DNA from: an uncultured Lachnospiraceae bacterium
GTDB lineage: Bacteria; Bacillota; Clostridia; Lachnospirales; Lachnospiraceae
Length of the DNA: 64,000 nt
Direction: 5' to 3'
Assembly (NCBI GenBank): GCA_910589265.1
Contig: CAJUTQ010000096.1
Location: 10,036 to 74,035, forward strand
Shown one piece after another: positions 25,868 through 35,807 of this stretch (its first letter is position 1; every line of letters starts with the position of its first letter). The notes beneath the pieces were generated by a model. The model was not told where the DNA came from and ran no database searches. It was given only the letters and a program-made list of their open reading frames with translations. Made by a program: the position numbers and the translations under genes.

Positions 25868-26947
25868 ATGTTAGACAGATTAGAAGATTTATTGATTCGA
25901 TATGAAGAAATTATGGGGGAACTAAACGAGCCTGCCGTTGCCAATGATCAGGAGAGATTTCGTATGTTAATGAAAGAACAAAGTGATTTATCCCCTATTG
26001 TTGAAAAATATAAGGAATATAAAAAATGTAGGCAGGATATTGAAGACAGTCTGGCCCTTTTAGAAGAGGAAAATGATGAGGAGATGCGAGAGCTGGCAAA
26101 GGAAGAGTGGAATGATGCCAAAAAGCGTCTTTCAGAATTGGAGCATGAAATAAAAATTCTCCTTCTTCCAAAAGATCCCAATGATGAGAAAAATGTTATT
26201 GTTGAGATCAGAGCAGGGGCAGGAGGGGATGAAGCGGCTTTATTTGCAGCAGAAATGTATCGGGTATATGTACGCTTTGGAGAGAGAAACCGCTGGAAGG
26301 TAGAAACAATGAGTATGGATGAGATTGGCATTGGAGGAATGAAGTCTGTTAGTTTTATGATTTCTGGACAGGGTGCATATTCAAAGTTAAAATATGAAAG
26401 CGGTGTCCACAGAGTGCAAAGGGTGCCAGAGACAGAATCAGGAGGACGGATACACACATCCACAATTACCGTTGCTATTATGCCAGAAGTAGAAGATGTA
26501 GACATAGAGATTGATATGAATGATTGCAAATTTGATGTATTTCGGGCGTCAGGCAATGGGGGGCAATGTGTGAATACAACAGATTCGGCCGTCCGACTCA
26601 CCCACATTCCAACAGGTATTGTGATTTCTTGTCAGGATGAGAAGAGCCAGTTAAAAAATAAGGATAAGGCTTTAAAAGTCCTACGAGCAAAGCTCTATGA
26701 ATTGGAACAGGAAAAGCAGCATGATGCAGAGGCACAATTGCGCCGCAGCCAAGTAGGCACAGGAGATCGATCAGAGAAAATTAGAACTTATAACTTCCCC
26801 CAAGGAAGAGTAACGGATCATAGAATTAAGCTAACCCTTCATAAGCTGGATGCAGTTATGGATGGAGAATTATTTGAAATGATTGACAGCCTGATTGCTG
26901 CTGATCAGGCTCGCAAGTTATCTCGCTTAGAGGAGAAAGGACTATAA
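25868..26947 (+). CDS. prfA: Peptide chain release factor 1
   Basis: A protein of 359 residues, full length for RF1, which reads UAA and UAG. The codon-recognition tripeptide sits in VQRVPETESGGRIHTS (PET), and the peptidyl-tRNA hydrolysis motif is FRASGNGGQCVNTTD, whose glutamine is the PrmC target. The C-terminal RTYNFPQGRVTDHRI is conserved. The preferred ATG is 25868, giving the usual start (MLDRLEDLLIRYEE) with GGGGAAAG just upstream; ATG 25856 would add four residues. Confidence 0.95.
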   Translation: MLDRLEDLLIRYEEIMGELNEPAVANDQERFRMLMKEQSDLSPIVEKYKEYKKCRQDIEDSLALLEEENDEEMRELAKEEWNDAKKRLSELEHEIKILLLPKDPNDEKNVIVEIRAGAGGDEAALFAAEMYRVYVRFGERNRWKVETMSMDEIGIGGMKSVSFMISGQGAYSKLKYESGVHRVQRVPETESGGRIHTSTITVAIMPEVEDVDIEIDMNDCKFDVFRASGNGGQCVNTTDSAVRLTHIPTGIVISCQDEKSQLKNKDKALKVLRAKLYELEQEKQHDAEAQLRRSQVGTGDRSEKIRTYNFPQGRVTDHRIKLTLHKLDAVMDGELFEMIDSLIAADQARKLSRLEEKGL

Positions 26948-27072
26948 GCCCGGTTTATTAACTATTGCCAGTAAAAGGAATTAGTGGTATACTGCATATA
27001 AAAATGAGCCTATTTTTTATGAATGAAATTCTTAATATGAATGAAATAGGGAGGAAAGGCAGGGAACATATT

Positions 27073-28662
27073 TTGAGTATACAAAAGCTAATATTCCGCT
27101 CACTGGCTGTACTGACTATTTGCAGTCTTCTGGGCACGTATTTAATTTTTTTACTATTGAGTCAAAATAGCGATAATGGACGGGTAGTAAATTACAGTGG
27201 AATGGTGCGGGGAGGAGTCCAGAGAATTATCAAGCTTCATATAATGGATCAGCCTGTCGATGAAATCTGTATGAATATTGACAAGATTATTCAAGGGCTC
27301 CTCGAGGGTGACAAAGATTTAGAGCTGCCAAAGGAAAAAGACAAGGCCTTTCAAGAAAAAATGATGCAGGTAAAGGAATATTGGGAAAAAGAGATTCTTC
27401 CAGCTTTGGAGTCCAATAAGGGTGAAGACAATTTGGAGGAGCTTTTAGAAAAGAGTGAAACGTTTTTTTCACTGACTAATGAAGTAGTAGAGGCGTCAGA
27501 GAATTTTACTCGTAGGGGAATCAATCAGATAAAGGTGGTGGCTGTTATTGCCTGTCTTGTTAACTTGGCCTGTATTTCTGTTATAGGAAAGGTTATCCGC
27601 CGCAAAATTCTAAAACCAATTCAACAAATGGAAGGTTATATGAGGGAAATAGCCAAAGGAAATCTTTCTATTCAAGTAGACTATCAGTCGGAAGATGAGA
27701 TGGGCTCTTTGGCAGACAATCTCCGTTTTACTATTCAGAAGCTGGGAGAGTATATTTATGAGATCCGTCGTCAGTTAAGGGAGGTTTCAGAGGGGAACTT
27801 AGATTTAAAGACCCATGTGGAATTTCATGGAGATTTTGTAGAGATTCAACATTCATTATTTACATTGATTGCCTCCTTAAATGAAACAATACATATTATT
27901 AATAGCAGTGCTGATCAAGTAGCCGCCAATGCAGGGCAGGTTTCAGAAAGCACCCAAATGTTAGTGGACGGTTCCTCAGAGGAAGTGGGGACAATGGAAG
28001 AGCTGGAGGAAGAAGTTAATGCTATTTTACACCAAGCGTCTCAGTCAGAATTCAATGCAAAACAGGCAAGGAATAAAGTAGAGGAAGTACGTGAAAAAAT
28101 TAACCAATGCGGAGAGCAGATGAAGGAGTTGCTTGGGGCAATGGATCAAATTATTGATAGCTCTTCTGGAATTGTAGAAGTGTCAAAGGGAGTGCAGGAT
28201 ATTGCATTTCAGACGAATCTTCTGGCGCTTAATGCGTCTGTGGAGGCAGCCCACGCAGGAGAAAGCGGAAGAGGATTTGCAGTTATTGCAGATGAAGTTA
28301 GAGATTTAGCCAATAAGAGTGCAGAGGCGGTAAAAGACACAGAAGCATTAGTTTCTCAGTCCTTCCAAGCAGTGAACAGCGGGAGTCAGCTGGCAAATAA
28401 TGTGGCCGATCTGCTCCAGACGCTCATAGATATGACCCACGAAGTTACCGATGCAGTGAAGCTTATTACTGATGCGGCAAGTGAACAAGCCAAATCAGTA
28501 GAAGAAGTGACAACAGGAATACATCAAGTGGCTAGCGTGGCTCAGTCCAACAGCAATGCTACTCAGGAAAGTGCAGCAGCTACCGAGGAATTGTCCAGCC
28601 AGGCACAGCTGCTTAAACAATTAGTGGAACGATTTCACATAACTGATACAAGAGTATTGTAA
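27073..28662 (+). CDS. Methyl-accepting chemotaxis protein
   Basis: About 529 residues. A first membrane helix (LAVLTICSLLGTYLIFLLL) is followed by a roughly 130-residue extracytoplasmic sensor with no motif I recognise. A second helix (VVAVIACLVNLACISVIG), a HAMP linker (RRKILKPIQQMEG) and a long coiled-coil signalling domain follow. The CheA-contact hairpin is clear in DIAFQTNLLALNASVEAAHAGE with GRGFAVIADEVRDLA. TTG at 27073 is favoured because AGGG stands 9 bases upstream; earlier in-frame ATGs (from 27001) lack ribosome sites. There are no che or flagellar genes in the window. The ligand is unknown. Confidence 0.9.
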   Translation: MSIQKLIFRSLAVLTICSLLGTYLIFLLLSQNSDNGRVVNYSGMVRGGVQRIIKLHIMDQPVDEICMNIDKIIQGLLEGDKDLELPKEKDKAFQEKMMQVKEYWEKEILPALESNKGEDNLEELLEKSETFFSLTNEVVEASENFTRRGINQIKVVAVIACLVNLACISVIGKVIRRKILKPIQQMEGYMREIAKGNLSIQVDYQSEDEMGSLADNLRFTIQKLGEYIYEIRRQLREVSEGNLDLKTHVEFHGDFVEIQHSLFTLIASLNETIHIINSSADQVAANAGQVSESTQMLVDGSSEEVGTMEELEEEVNAILHQASQSEFNAKQARNKVEEVREKINQCGEQMKELLGAMDQIIDSSSGIVEVSKGVQDIAFQTNLLALNASVEAAHAGESGRGFAVIADEVRDLANKSAEAVKDTEALVSQSFQAVNSGSQLANNVADLLQTLIDMTHEVTDAVKLITDAASEQAKSVEEVTTGIHQVASVAQSNSNATQESAAATEELSSQAQLLKQLVERFHITDTRVL

Positions 28663-28704
28663 AATAATAATTTTTCATGAAATAGAAGGATTTAAAAAAG
28701 TCAA

Positions 28705-30450
28705 ATGAAAACAAGTAACATAAAAAAATTAATTTCTTATTATCAGCCTTATAGAGGGTTATTTTTTACAGATTTAGGATTTGCTATTGTAGGTTCGGGT
28801 GTCACATTAGTGATACCCTTAATTGTTCGTTTTATTACAGAACAAGTTGTTATCTTGGAAGCACAGGCTGCTTTTTCGATGATTATAAAGCTGGGAGCTT
28901 TTATGATGGGGCTTGTAGCGCTTGAATGCATTTGTAATATTTTCATTACCTATTATGGTCATATGGTGGGGGCCAATATTGAGGCAGATATGCGTAAAGA
29001 AATATTTGGGCATTACCAAAAATTATCCTTTGCTTTTTATGATAATCAGAAGGTTGGATATTTATTGAGCAGAATTACTTCTGATTTATTTGATATTAGC
29101 GAGCTTTTACACCATGGGCCAGAGGACGTCATTATATCCATTATAAAGTTTATAGGCTCCTTTGTTATTTTATTTCAAGTGAATAGAAATATGACTTTTG
29201 TAGCTTTTGCATTTATTCCTGTACTTTTTCTTTATGCATTTTCTTTAAATAAAAAAATGAAGAAGGCTTTTTGGAAAAACAGGGAAAAAATTGCAGCATT
29301 AAATAGCCAAATTGAAGATAACTTGTCTGGAATACGGGTTGTAAAATCCTTTGCCAATGAGGAAATGGAATTAAAAAAGTTCCATAAGGGAAATAATAAG
29401 TTTGTTGATGCAAAGAGGGAAAGCTATCGATATATGGCGGCATATCATTCAGGGCTGACAGCTTTGATTACTATGGTAACGATTGGGGTTTTGGTGGCAG
29501 GGGCATGGAATATTTTGGAGAGAAAGCTTGTTGTTGCAGATTTAGTGACCTTTCTTCTATATATTAATAACTTTACAGAGCCTATTAAAAAGCTTGTGGC
29601 GTTGACAGAACAGTTTCAAAATGGATATGCTGGGTTTGAAAGATTTGAAGAGATTTTATCTATTGAGCCGGACATTCAGGATAAGGACAATGCCATAAAC
29701 CCTGGTAGATTAAAGGGACAAATAACTTTTAGAGAAGTATCTTTCTGCTATGAAAATGATAAAGAGAAGGTATTAAATCACTTAAACCTAGAAGTAGAGG
29801 AAGGGGATTATTTAGCAATTGTAGGAAGCTCTGGAGCTGGAAAAACAACTATGTGCAGCTTAATTCCCCGGTTTTATGATGTGACAGGGGGACAAATACA
29901 AATTGATGGAATAGATATTCGGGATATGGAATTAAAAAGTTTGAGGGAAAACATTGGAATTGTACAACAGGATGTCTATTTATTTGCAGGAACTATTTTG
30001 GAAAATATTCGTTATGGAAGGCTGGATGCATCGGACAGAGAAGTTATTGAAGCGGCAAGGAGGGCTAACGCCCATGATTTTATTGTGGGATTTCCAGAAG
30101 GATATGCTACAGATATTGGTCAAAGGGGAGTCAAGCTTTCAGGAGGACAAAAGCAGAGACTGTCCATTGCCAGAGTATTTTTGAAAAACCCCTCTATTTT
30201 AATTTTTGATGAAGCTACTTCTGCACTAGATAATGAAAGCGAGAGAGTCGTTCAGAAATCTTTGGAAGAACTCGCAAAGGGCAGAACAACTTTTGTCATT
30301 GCTCACAGGCTTTCAACAATACGAAATGCAAAAAAAATAGTCGTTCTCACAGAGGATGGAATTCAAGAGCAAGGATCCCATGAAGAACTGCTGAAAAAAA
30401 AGGGAATTTATAAACACTTATATGAAATGCAGTTTGAGGGACCAAAGTAA
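28705..30450 (+). CDS. ABC transporter, fused membrane and ATPase domains (exporter type)
   Basis: A half-transporter of 581 residues that should work as a homodimer. Six membrane helices occupy residues about 15-320. The ATPase has Walker A (VGSSGAGKTTMCSL), Q-loop (IGIVQQDVYLFAGT), signature LSGGQKQRLSIARV, Walker B (PSILIFDEATSALD) and the switch histidine (FVIAHRLST). The layout is MsbA/Sav1866-like, which covers lipid, drug and peptide exporters; the substrate cannot be told. It follows the chemoreceptor by 42 bases and precedes the DUF2156 gene by 18, suggesting an operon with the latter. Confidence 0.93.
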   Translation: MKTSNIKKLISYYQPYRGLFFTDLGFAIVGSGVTLVIPLIVRFITEQVVILEAQAAFSMIIKLGAFMMGLVALECICNIFITYYGHMVGANIEADMRKEIFGHYQKLSFAFYDNQKVGYLLSRITSDLFDISELLHHGPEDVIISIIKFIGSFVILFQVNRNMTFVAFAFIPVLFLYAFSLNKKMKKAFWKNREKIAALNSQIEDNLSGIRVVKSFANEEMELKKFHKGNNKFVDAKRESYRYMAAYHSGLTALITMVTIGVLVAGAWNILERKLVVADLVTFLLYINNFTEPIKKLVALTEQFQNGYAGFERFEEILSIEPDIQDKDNAINPGRLKGQITFREVSFCYENDKEKVLNHLNLEVEEGDYLAIVGSSGAGKTTMCSLIPRFYDVTGGQIQIDGIDIRDMELKSLRENIGIVQQDVYLFAGTILENIRYGRLDASDREVIEAARRANAHDFIVGFPEGYATDIGQRGVKLSGGQKQRLSIARVFLKNPSILIFDEATSALDNESERVVQKSLEELAKGRTTFVIAHRLSTIRNAKKIVVLTEDGIQEQGSHEELLKKKGIYKHLYEMQFEGPK

Positions 30451-30468
30451 GAGAAAGAAAGGACAGGT

Positions 30469-31380
30469 ATGGACATAACGTGGAAAAAGATAGAACTGGA
30501 AGATAAAGAGACAATTGAAAAATATTTTAGGGAAGAACAGCCTATGAACTGTGAATTTACCTTTGCGAATTTATATTTATGGTCTAGGCAGTATCCTACA
30601 CAATATACAGTTATTTTTGACACCCTTGTTTTTTTGGCTATGAGAGAAGGGAAGGAGGCAGTGACCTTTCCATGCGGACATGGGGATGTAAAGGGAGCCA
30701 TTCATTTATTAAGGGAACATTTTCAAAAGACAGGGAAGGATTTTATTTTGTATCTTGTTACAGAGGATAAGTTTGCTCTGTTGGAGGAATGGTTTCCAGA
30801 TACGTTTGAAATAACTTATGACAGAGATGTTGCAGATTATATTTATGAATCAGAAAAGCTCATTACTTTATCAGGAAAAAAGCTTCATTCCAAGAGAAAC
30901 CATATTAATGTTTTCAAGTCAAAAAATCAATGGAGCTATGAACCTTTAAAACAAGAAAATGTGGAAGAATGTTTTCAAATGGCATTAAAATGGAGAAGCA
31001 AAAACTGTCAGGAGGATGAAGAGGATAAAATGGCAGAAGTCTGTGTGACATTTAATGCCTTAAGACTTTTTGAAGAATTGGAATTGATAGGAGGGGTGCT
31101 TCGGATTGATGGAGAGGTTGTAGCTTTTACAATAGGGGAGGCGGCAAATAAAGATACATTTGTCATTCACATAGAGAAGGCTTTTGCAGAAATACAAGGG
31201 GCTTATCCCATGATCAATCAACAATTTGCCCAGCATGAATTATCCGCTTATAAGTATATTAACAGAGAAGAAGATACTGGATCGGAAGGATTGAGAAAGT
31301 CAAAATTATCTTACAAACCAGTTTTCCTTATTGAAAAAGGGATTGTAAAAGAAAAAAGAAAAGGTTCGTCTGGGAATTAG
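30469..31380 (+). CDS. DUF2156 domain protein (aminoacyl-phosphatidylglycerol synthase C-terminal-like)
   Basis: A protein of 303 residues without membrane segments. It resembles the soluble GNAT-like catalytic domain of MprF-type lysyl-phosphatidylglycerol synthases (DUF2156): FTFANLYLWSRQY near the N-terminus, KLHSKRNHINVFK in the middle, and INREEDTGSEGLRKSKLSYKP near the end. A stand-alone domain may transfer an aminoacyl group to a lipid or another acceptor, but the substrate is unknown. It lies downstream of an exporter gene. Its stop overlaps that of the convergent ATPase gene. Confidence 0.85.
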   Translation: MDITWKKIELEDKETIEKYFREEQPMNCEFTFANLYLWSRQYPTQYTVIFDTLVFLAMREGKEAVTFPCGHGDVKGAIHLLREHFQKTGKDFILYLVTEDKFALLEEWFPDTFEITYDRDVADYIYESEKLITLSGKKLHSKRNHINVFKSKNQWSYEPLKQENVEECFQMALKWRSKNCQEDEEDKMAEVCVTFNALRLFEELELIGGVLRIDGEVVAFTIGEAANKDTFVIHIEKAFAEIQGAYPMINQQFAQHELSAYKYINREEDTGSEGLRKSKLSYKPVFLIEKGIVKEKRKGSSGN

Positions 31381-32765
31381 GCATAAAGGTCTGGCAGGAG
31401 AAACAGAAAAACATTTTCTTTCGCTGCAAGATGCTGAAGCTGTTTTGTAAATCCTTTGCAGCTGAATAAGTAATAATAACGAGCTTTCATGGATGTAAAA
31501 TGGAGGCTCGCTTTTTTTATTTTTATATAATCTTCTACATCCATCAAGGAAGAATAGCTGGCAGAGGCAAAGAGGGCCTGATTTTCTTCAGGATCAACAG
31601 CTACAATAGGAATATAAAGAGAGTCTCCAAAAAGGGGGGATTGATCCCACCAAGAGCCAATTTGGGCAATTTCCATAGGAAGGAAAGGACAGTAAAGAGA
31701 TAAGTAATCAGTGCATATTTTCGTAAAAACTTGTTCCATATAAGAGTCTAGACGATCCTCTACAAATCGTTGATAGAAAAAGGGCATTCTGCCAGAAGTT
31801 ATATAGGACATATGAAAAGGCACAAAACGATACCAAAAATAAAACATATAGTTGTTTATTTCATAAAAATTGTTTTTATTGTCATTGGAAAGAAGAGGAA
31901 CTCTCTTTTGAATAATTTCAAGGGTTGAGAGATTTTTTAAATACTTTAAAAGAAGTTCTGGTTCTAAATGGACAGCTTCCGATAGCTCCTGAAGCATCTT
32001 TTTGCCAGCAGCCATATTGGTGAGAATTCCATTATACAGTTTTAGATCGCTAAATTCTTGATTCAGGCAGTAGGCTGGCATTTCCAAAAGGGGACTGTTG
32101 TATTGAAAAAAGGCAGAGAGAATATTTTTGTGGATTTCTTTTTCCTGAGAAAAAAAAGAAAAATAATAGGGAATTCCTCCAGTAACTCCGTATACCAATG
32201 CCTTTTGGGCATGGGAATAGGAGGAAAAGAAAAATCCAGTTTCTTTATATGAAAAGGGCGAAAGCTTTAAAGATTCTGTACAAAGGCCATAAAGAGGACT
32301 TTTTTCACCTAAGACTTTTTGCTCCATAAGGGAGGAGGGAGAACCAATGAACACTAAAAATAAGTTTGTATTCAAAAAAAACTGCTCCATAAAATGTTGG
32401 AATGTTTCAAGACAGTCTGGAATAGAGCTTAATAAGTATTGAAAATTGTCAAAGACAACAACGATTTTCTTATTTTGGGCATATGTATTTAGGTTATTCA
32501 GAATAGAAGAAAGCTCTGTTAAAGTTGGATGAACAGACAAAGAGGGGGAGATAGAGGAAAACAATGCATTGGAAAAGGACGCTAAATTTACATTTTTTGT
32601 AGAGTTTAAGGAGGAAAAGAAAATCGTTTTCTTTCCCCGGCAAAATTCATGGATGAGAGTTGTCTTTCCCACATGCTTACTTCCATAAATAACCGTGAAA
32701 ATAAAGCGGTTCTCCCGCCAAAGTTCCTGCAAAAGAGTTAGTTCCAGTTCACGTCCCAGGATCAT
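31377..32765 (-). CDS. Archaeal-type ATPase with C-terminal DUF234-like domain
   Basis: A protein of 462 residues. The ATPase core has a P-loop (VIYGSKHVGKTTLIHEF) and a Walker B-like KIVVVFDNFQYLL, where the usual acidic FDEFQ has become FDNFQ. A winged helix follows (residues about 240-310), then the DUF234 region (IAQIGSWWDQSP). In typical members this region carries an acidic/lysine nuclease-like motif (EID ... ECKW); here it reads YIPIVAVDPEENQ ... ASASY, lacking the lysine. The protein may therefore have lost catalytic activity. It is convergent with, and overlaps by 4 bases, the DUF2156 gene. Function unknown. Confidence 0.82.
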   Translation of the reverse strand: MILGRELELTLLQELWRENRFIFTVIYGSKHVGKTTLIHEFCRGKKTIFFSSLNSTKNVNLASFSNALFSSISPSLSVHPTLTELSSILNNLNTYAQNKKIVVVFDNFQYLLSSIPDCLETFQHFMEQFFLNTNLFLVFIGSPSSLMEQKVLGEKSPLYGLCTESLKLSPFSYKETGFFFSSYSHAQKALVYGVTGGIPYYFSFFSQEKEIHKNILSAFFQYNSPLLEMPAYCLNQEFSDLKLYNGILTNMAAGKKMLQELSEAVHLEPELLLKYLKNLSTLEIIQKRVPLLSNDNKNNFYEINNYMFYFWYRFVPFHMSYITSGRMPFFYQRFVEDRLDSYMEQVFTKICTDYLSLYCPFLPMEIAQIGSWWDQSPLFGDSLYIPIVAVDPEENQALFASASYSSLMDVEDYIKIKKASLHFTSMKARYYYLFSCKGFTKQLQHLAAKENVFLFLLPDLYA

Positions 32766-32833
32766 CGTTTCGTCCTCCAGTCATATTGTTTTGTTTGCTA
32801 TTATTTTACCATACAAAGACAGGTAAGGAAAGC

Positions 32834-32861
32834 TTGCAAATTTTAATACGTATAGTATAAT
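32834..32861 (+). promoter_or_regulatory. Vegetative promoter for trkAH
   Basis: TTGCAA at 32834-32839 and TATAAT at 32856-32861 with a 16-base spacer. The trkA start lies about 50 bases downstream. No riboswitch fold was recognised in this short leader. Confidence 0.6.
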
Positions 32862-32912
32862 GAACAATAATGAAACATATTTAAGATAAAAGATAAATAT
32901 ACGGAGGATGCT

Positions 32913-34274
32913 GTGAATATTATAATTGTTGGCTGCGGTAAGATAGGACGTACATTGACAGAGCAGCTTTGTAAAGAGGGACATGATATTTCAATCATTG
33001 ACGAAAAGAAAGAGTTAGTGGAAAACATAGCCAATAAGTTTGACGTTCTAGGCGTAATTGGAAATGGGGCAAGTTACACAACCCAAGTGGATGCTGGAAT
33101 TGAAGGAGCGGATTTGCTGATTGCTACGACAGGAATGGATGAGCTGAACTTGCTATGCTGCTTAATTGCTAGAAAAATTGGAAAATGCCATACTATATCT
33201 AGAGTGAGAAACCCTGTGTATGGAAGGGAGATTGGCATTATTAAAGAAGAGCTGGGACTCTCCATGATAGTGAACCCTGAGCAGGCAGCTGCCATGGAAA
33301 TAGCAAGGCTTCTCAGGTTCCCGTCAGCCATTAAAATTGATACCTTTGACAGGGGCAGGATTGAATTATTAAAATTCAAAATCAAACAAGGCTCAAAGCT
33401 AGATGGGTACCGGTTGATGGATATTTCTACAAAGTTAAAATGCGATGTTCTTGTCTGTACTGTGGAAAGAGGAGATGAGATACGCATTCCTAATGGACAG
33501 TTCCTTCTTCAGGGGAACGATGTAATTTCTATTGTGGCAGTGCCAAAGAAGGCAGGGGAGTTTTTCAAGAAAATTGGCCTTGGAACGACGAAGGTGAAAA
33601 ATACTATGCTTGTGGGCGGGGGAAGGATTTCCTTTTATCTTACAAAAGAATTGCTCCACATGGGAATCCAAGTGACCATTGTTGAAAAAAATAGGGCAAG
33701 GTGTGAGGAGCTAAGTTTGGAATATCCAGAAGTTCTTATTATAAATGGAGATGGCATTGACAGGAATCTTTTATGTGAGGAAGGAATAGAGAGAGTAGAA
33801 TCCTTTGCCGCTTTAACAAATATGGATGAGGAAAATATTTTGCTTTCCCTTTATGCAAAACATCGATCCAATGCAAAGCTTATTACAAAAGTTCATAGAG
33901 TGGAATTAGATGATGTTATACTGGAGATGGATTTAGGAAGTATCATCTGTCCGAAAAATATTGTGGCAGAACACATTATACGGTATGTGCGAGCCATGGA
34001 GAATTCGGCTAGAAGTAGCAATATAGAGACTTTATATAAAATCATAGAGAACAAGGCCGAGGCCTTGGAATTTATTATTAGGGAGAGGTCGGCAGTTACT
34101 GACGTTCCTCTGGAAAAACTGAATATTAAAGATGGTGTTATTATTGCCAGTATTAAGCACAAGGGAAATATTGTTATTCCAAAAGGGCAGGACGTTATTC
34201 GAGAAGGAGACAGCGTTATTGTTGTTACAATTGACTCAGAAATTGATGATATTGCAGATATACTAAAGAATTAA
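32913..34274 (+). CDS. trkA: Trk potassium uptake regulatory subunit TrkA
   Basis: A peripheral membrane protein of 453 residues that gates TrkH. It holds two RCK units, each with a dinucleotide-binding Rossmann motif (IIVGCGKIGRTL near the N-terminus and MLVGGGRISFYL near residue 232) followed by a TrkA-C domain. The start is GTG preceded by GGAGG. trkH begins 17 bases downstream, so the two form an operon. Confidence 0.94.
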   Translation: MNIIIVGCGKIGRTLTEQLCKEGHDISIIDEKKELVENIANKFDVLGVIGNGASYTTQVDAGIEGADLLIATTGMDELNLLCCLIARKIGKCHTISRVRNPVYGREIGIIKEELGLSMIVNPEQAAAMEIARLLRFPSAIKIDTFDRGRIELLKFKIKQGSKLDGYRLMDISTKLKCDVLVCTVERGDEIRIPNGQFLLQGNDVISIVAVPKKAGEFFKKIGLGTTKVKNTMLVGGGRISFYLTKELLHMGIQVTIVEKNRARCEELSLEYPEVLIINGDGIDRNLLCEEGIERVESFAALTNMDEENILLSLYAKHRSNAKLITKVHRVELDDVILEMDLGSIICPKNIVAEHIIRYVRAMENSARSSNIETLYKIIENKAEALEFIIRERSAVTDVPLEKLNIKDGVIIASIKHKGNIVIPKGQDVIREGDSVIVVTIDSEIDDIADILKN

Positions 34275-34291
34275 CAAAGTGGGGATGGCAT

Positions 34292-35728
34292 ATGAATTAT
34301 TCAGCAGTTATTTATATATTAGGTTGGATTTTGAACTTTGAAGGGTTTTTTCTTCTTTTTCCATGCATTGTAGCAATTATTTATCGAGAGAAAACAGGTG
34401 TTGTTTTTGCTGGCTGTATGCTTCTTTGTCTTTTATTAGGGGCAATGGCAATTCATATTGGCAGGAAGGATAAGGAATTTTATGCAAAGGAAGGCCTAGT
34501 TACTGTTTCCATAGGCTGGATTATTTTAAGCGTTTTTGGGGCGCTGCCTTTTTTTTTAAGCGGAGAAATCCCCTTTTTTGAGGATGCCTTATTTGAAACT
34601 ATATCTGGTTTTACGACAACAGGAGCGAGCATTTTGTCTGATGTGGAGGCTTTATCAAAGTGCAGTCTTTTTTGGAGAAGTTTTACCCACTGGGTAGGGG
34701 GAATGGGCGTTCTGGTGTTTGTACTTGCTGTTCTTCCTTTGGCAGGAGGATATAATATGCATTTAATGAGGGCAGAAAGCCCTGGCCCTCAAGTAGGTAA
34801 ACTCGTTCCCAAAGTGCGTTCTACAGCAATGATATTATATGGCATTTATGTATTTTTGACAGCTTTGGAAGTGCTTCTTCTGCTTTTTGGGGGAATGCCT
34901 TTATTCGATGCGTTGACTTTATCCTTTGGAACGGCAGGCACTGGGGGATTTTCTATTAAAAATGACGGACTGGCTGGATATACTTCCTATCAGCAGACAA
35001 TTATTACCGTTTTTATGATTATTTGCGCAACAAATTTTAATGTTTATTACTTTATTTTGATGAAAAAAGCAAAGCAAATATTAAAATTAGAAGAAGTGAT
35101 GATATTTTTGGGAATAATACTATTCTCTGCCCTTTTTATTACTTGGGATATACGCCATTTGTTTTCCAATCTTAGGGAAGCAGGACATCATGCCCTTTTT
35201 CAGGTTGCTTCTATACTGTCCACAACAGGCTATTCTACAACCGATTTTAATGTATGGCCAGAAACAGCAAAAACAATTTTAATACTTCTTATGTTTACAG
35301 GGGGATGTGCCAGCAGTACAAGCGGAGGAATTAAAGTTTCCAGAATGGTCATATGTATGAAAATGTTAAGAAAGGAGTTAAGTACTTTTACTCATCCAAA
35401 AAGTGTTAAGAGTGTCCATATGGAAGGAAGAGCCATTGGCCAGGAAGTACAGTTTTCAGTGGCTGTTTTTGTTATGACTTTTGCCATGCTTTTCATTATT
35501 TCCCTTTTTATTTTGACTTTTAATGAGTTTGATTTTACAACGAATTTTACAGCAGTTGCCACTACTTTAGGAAATGTAGGGCCTGGATTTGCAAAGGTAG
35601 GGCCTATGGACAATTTTGGAAAATTTTCTGTTTTATCAAAAGTTGTGTTAATGTTTAACATGCTGGCAGGCAGATTGGAGCTTTTCCCTATTTTAGTCTT
35701 ATTTTATCCAAAAACATGGAGAAAGTAG
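34292..35728 (+). CDS. trkH: Trk potassium transporter membrane subunit TrkH
   Basis: A membrane protein of 478 residues built from four pseudo-repeated M1-P-M2 units with selectivity-filter-like loops: ETISGFTTTGASIL, SFGTAGTGGFS, SILSTTGYSTTDF and TLGNVGPGF. TFTGGCASSTSGGIKV, here in GGCASSTSGGIKVSR, is diagnostic of TrkH/KtrB. It should transport K+ with TrkA bound on the cytoplasmic face. Confidence 0.95.
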   Translation: MNYSAVIYILGWILNFEGFFLLFPCIVAIIYREKTGVVFAGCMLLCLLLGAMAIHIGRKDKEFYAKEGLVTVSIGWIILSVFGALPFFLSGEIPFFEDALFETISGFTTTGASILSDVEALSKCSLFWRSFTHWVGGMGVLVFVLAVLPLAGGYNMHLMRAESPGPQVGKLVPKVRSTAMILYGIYVFLTALEVLLLLFGGMPLFDALTLSFGTAGTGGFSIKNDGLAGYTSYQQTIITVFMIICATNFNVYYFILMKKAKQILKLEEVMIFLGIILFSALFITWDIRHLFSNLREAGHHALFQVASILSTTGYSTTDFNVWPETAKTILILLMFTGGCASSTSGGIKVSRMVICMKMLRKELSTFTHPKSVKSVHMEGRAIGQEVQFSVAVFVMTFAMLFIISLFILTFNEFDFTTNFTAVATTLGNVGPGFAKVGPMDNFGKFSVLSKVVLMFNMLAGRLELFPILVLFYPKTWRK

Positions 35729-35807
35729 GGGAGGCTGCCTTGACTTTCCAAGGACTTCTTATTATGATAACGGATATTAGATTTAGAAACAGAAAGTAGG
35801 CGGTTAA

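Noticed and set aside
25948..26607. A 219-codon open frame on the minus strand opposite prfA
   Set aside because: It lies wholly antisense to a firmly identified gene, has no ribosome site, and its composition is serine/proline-rich in the way antisense frames of this genome are.
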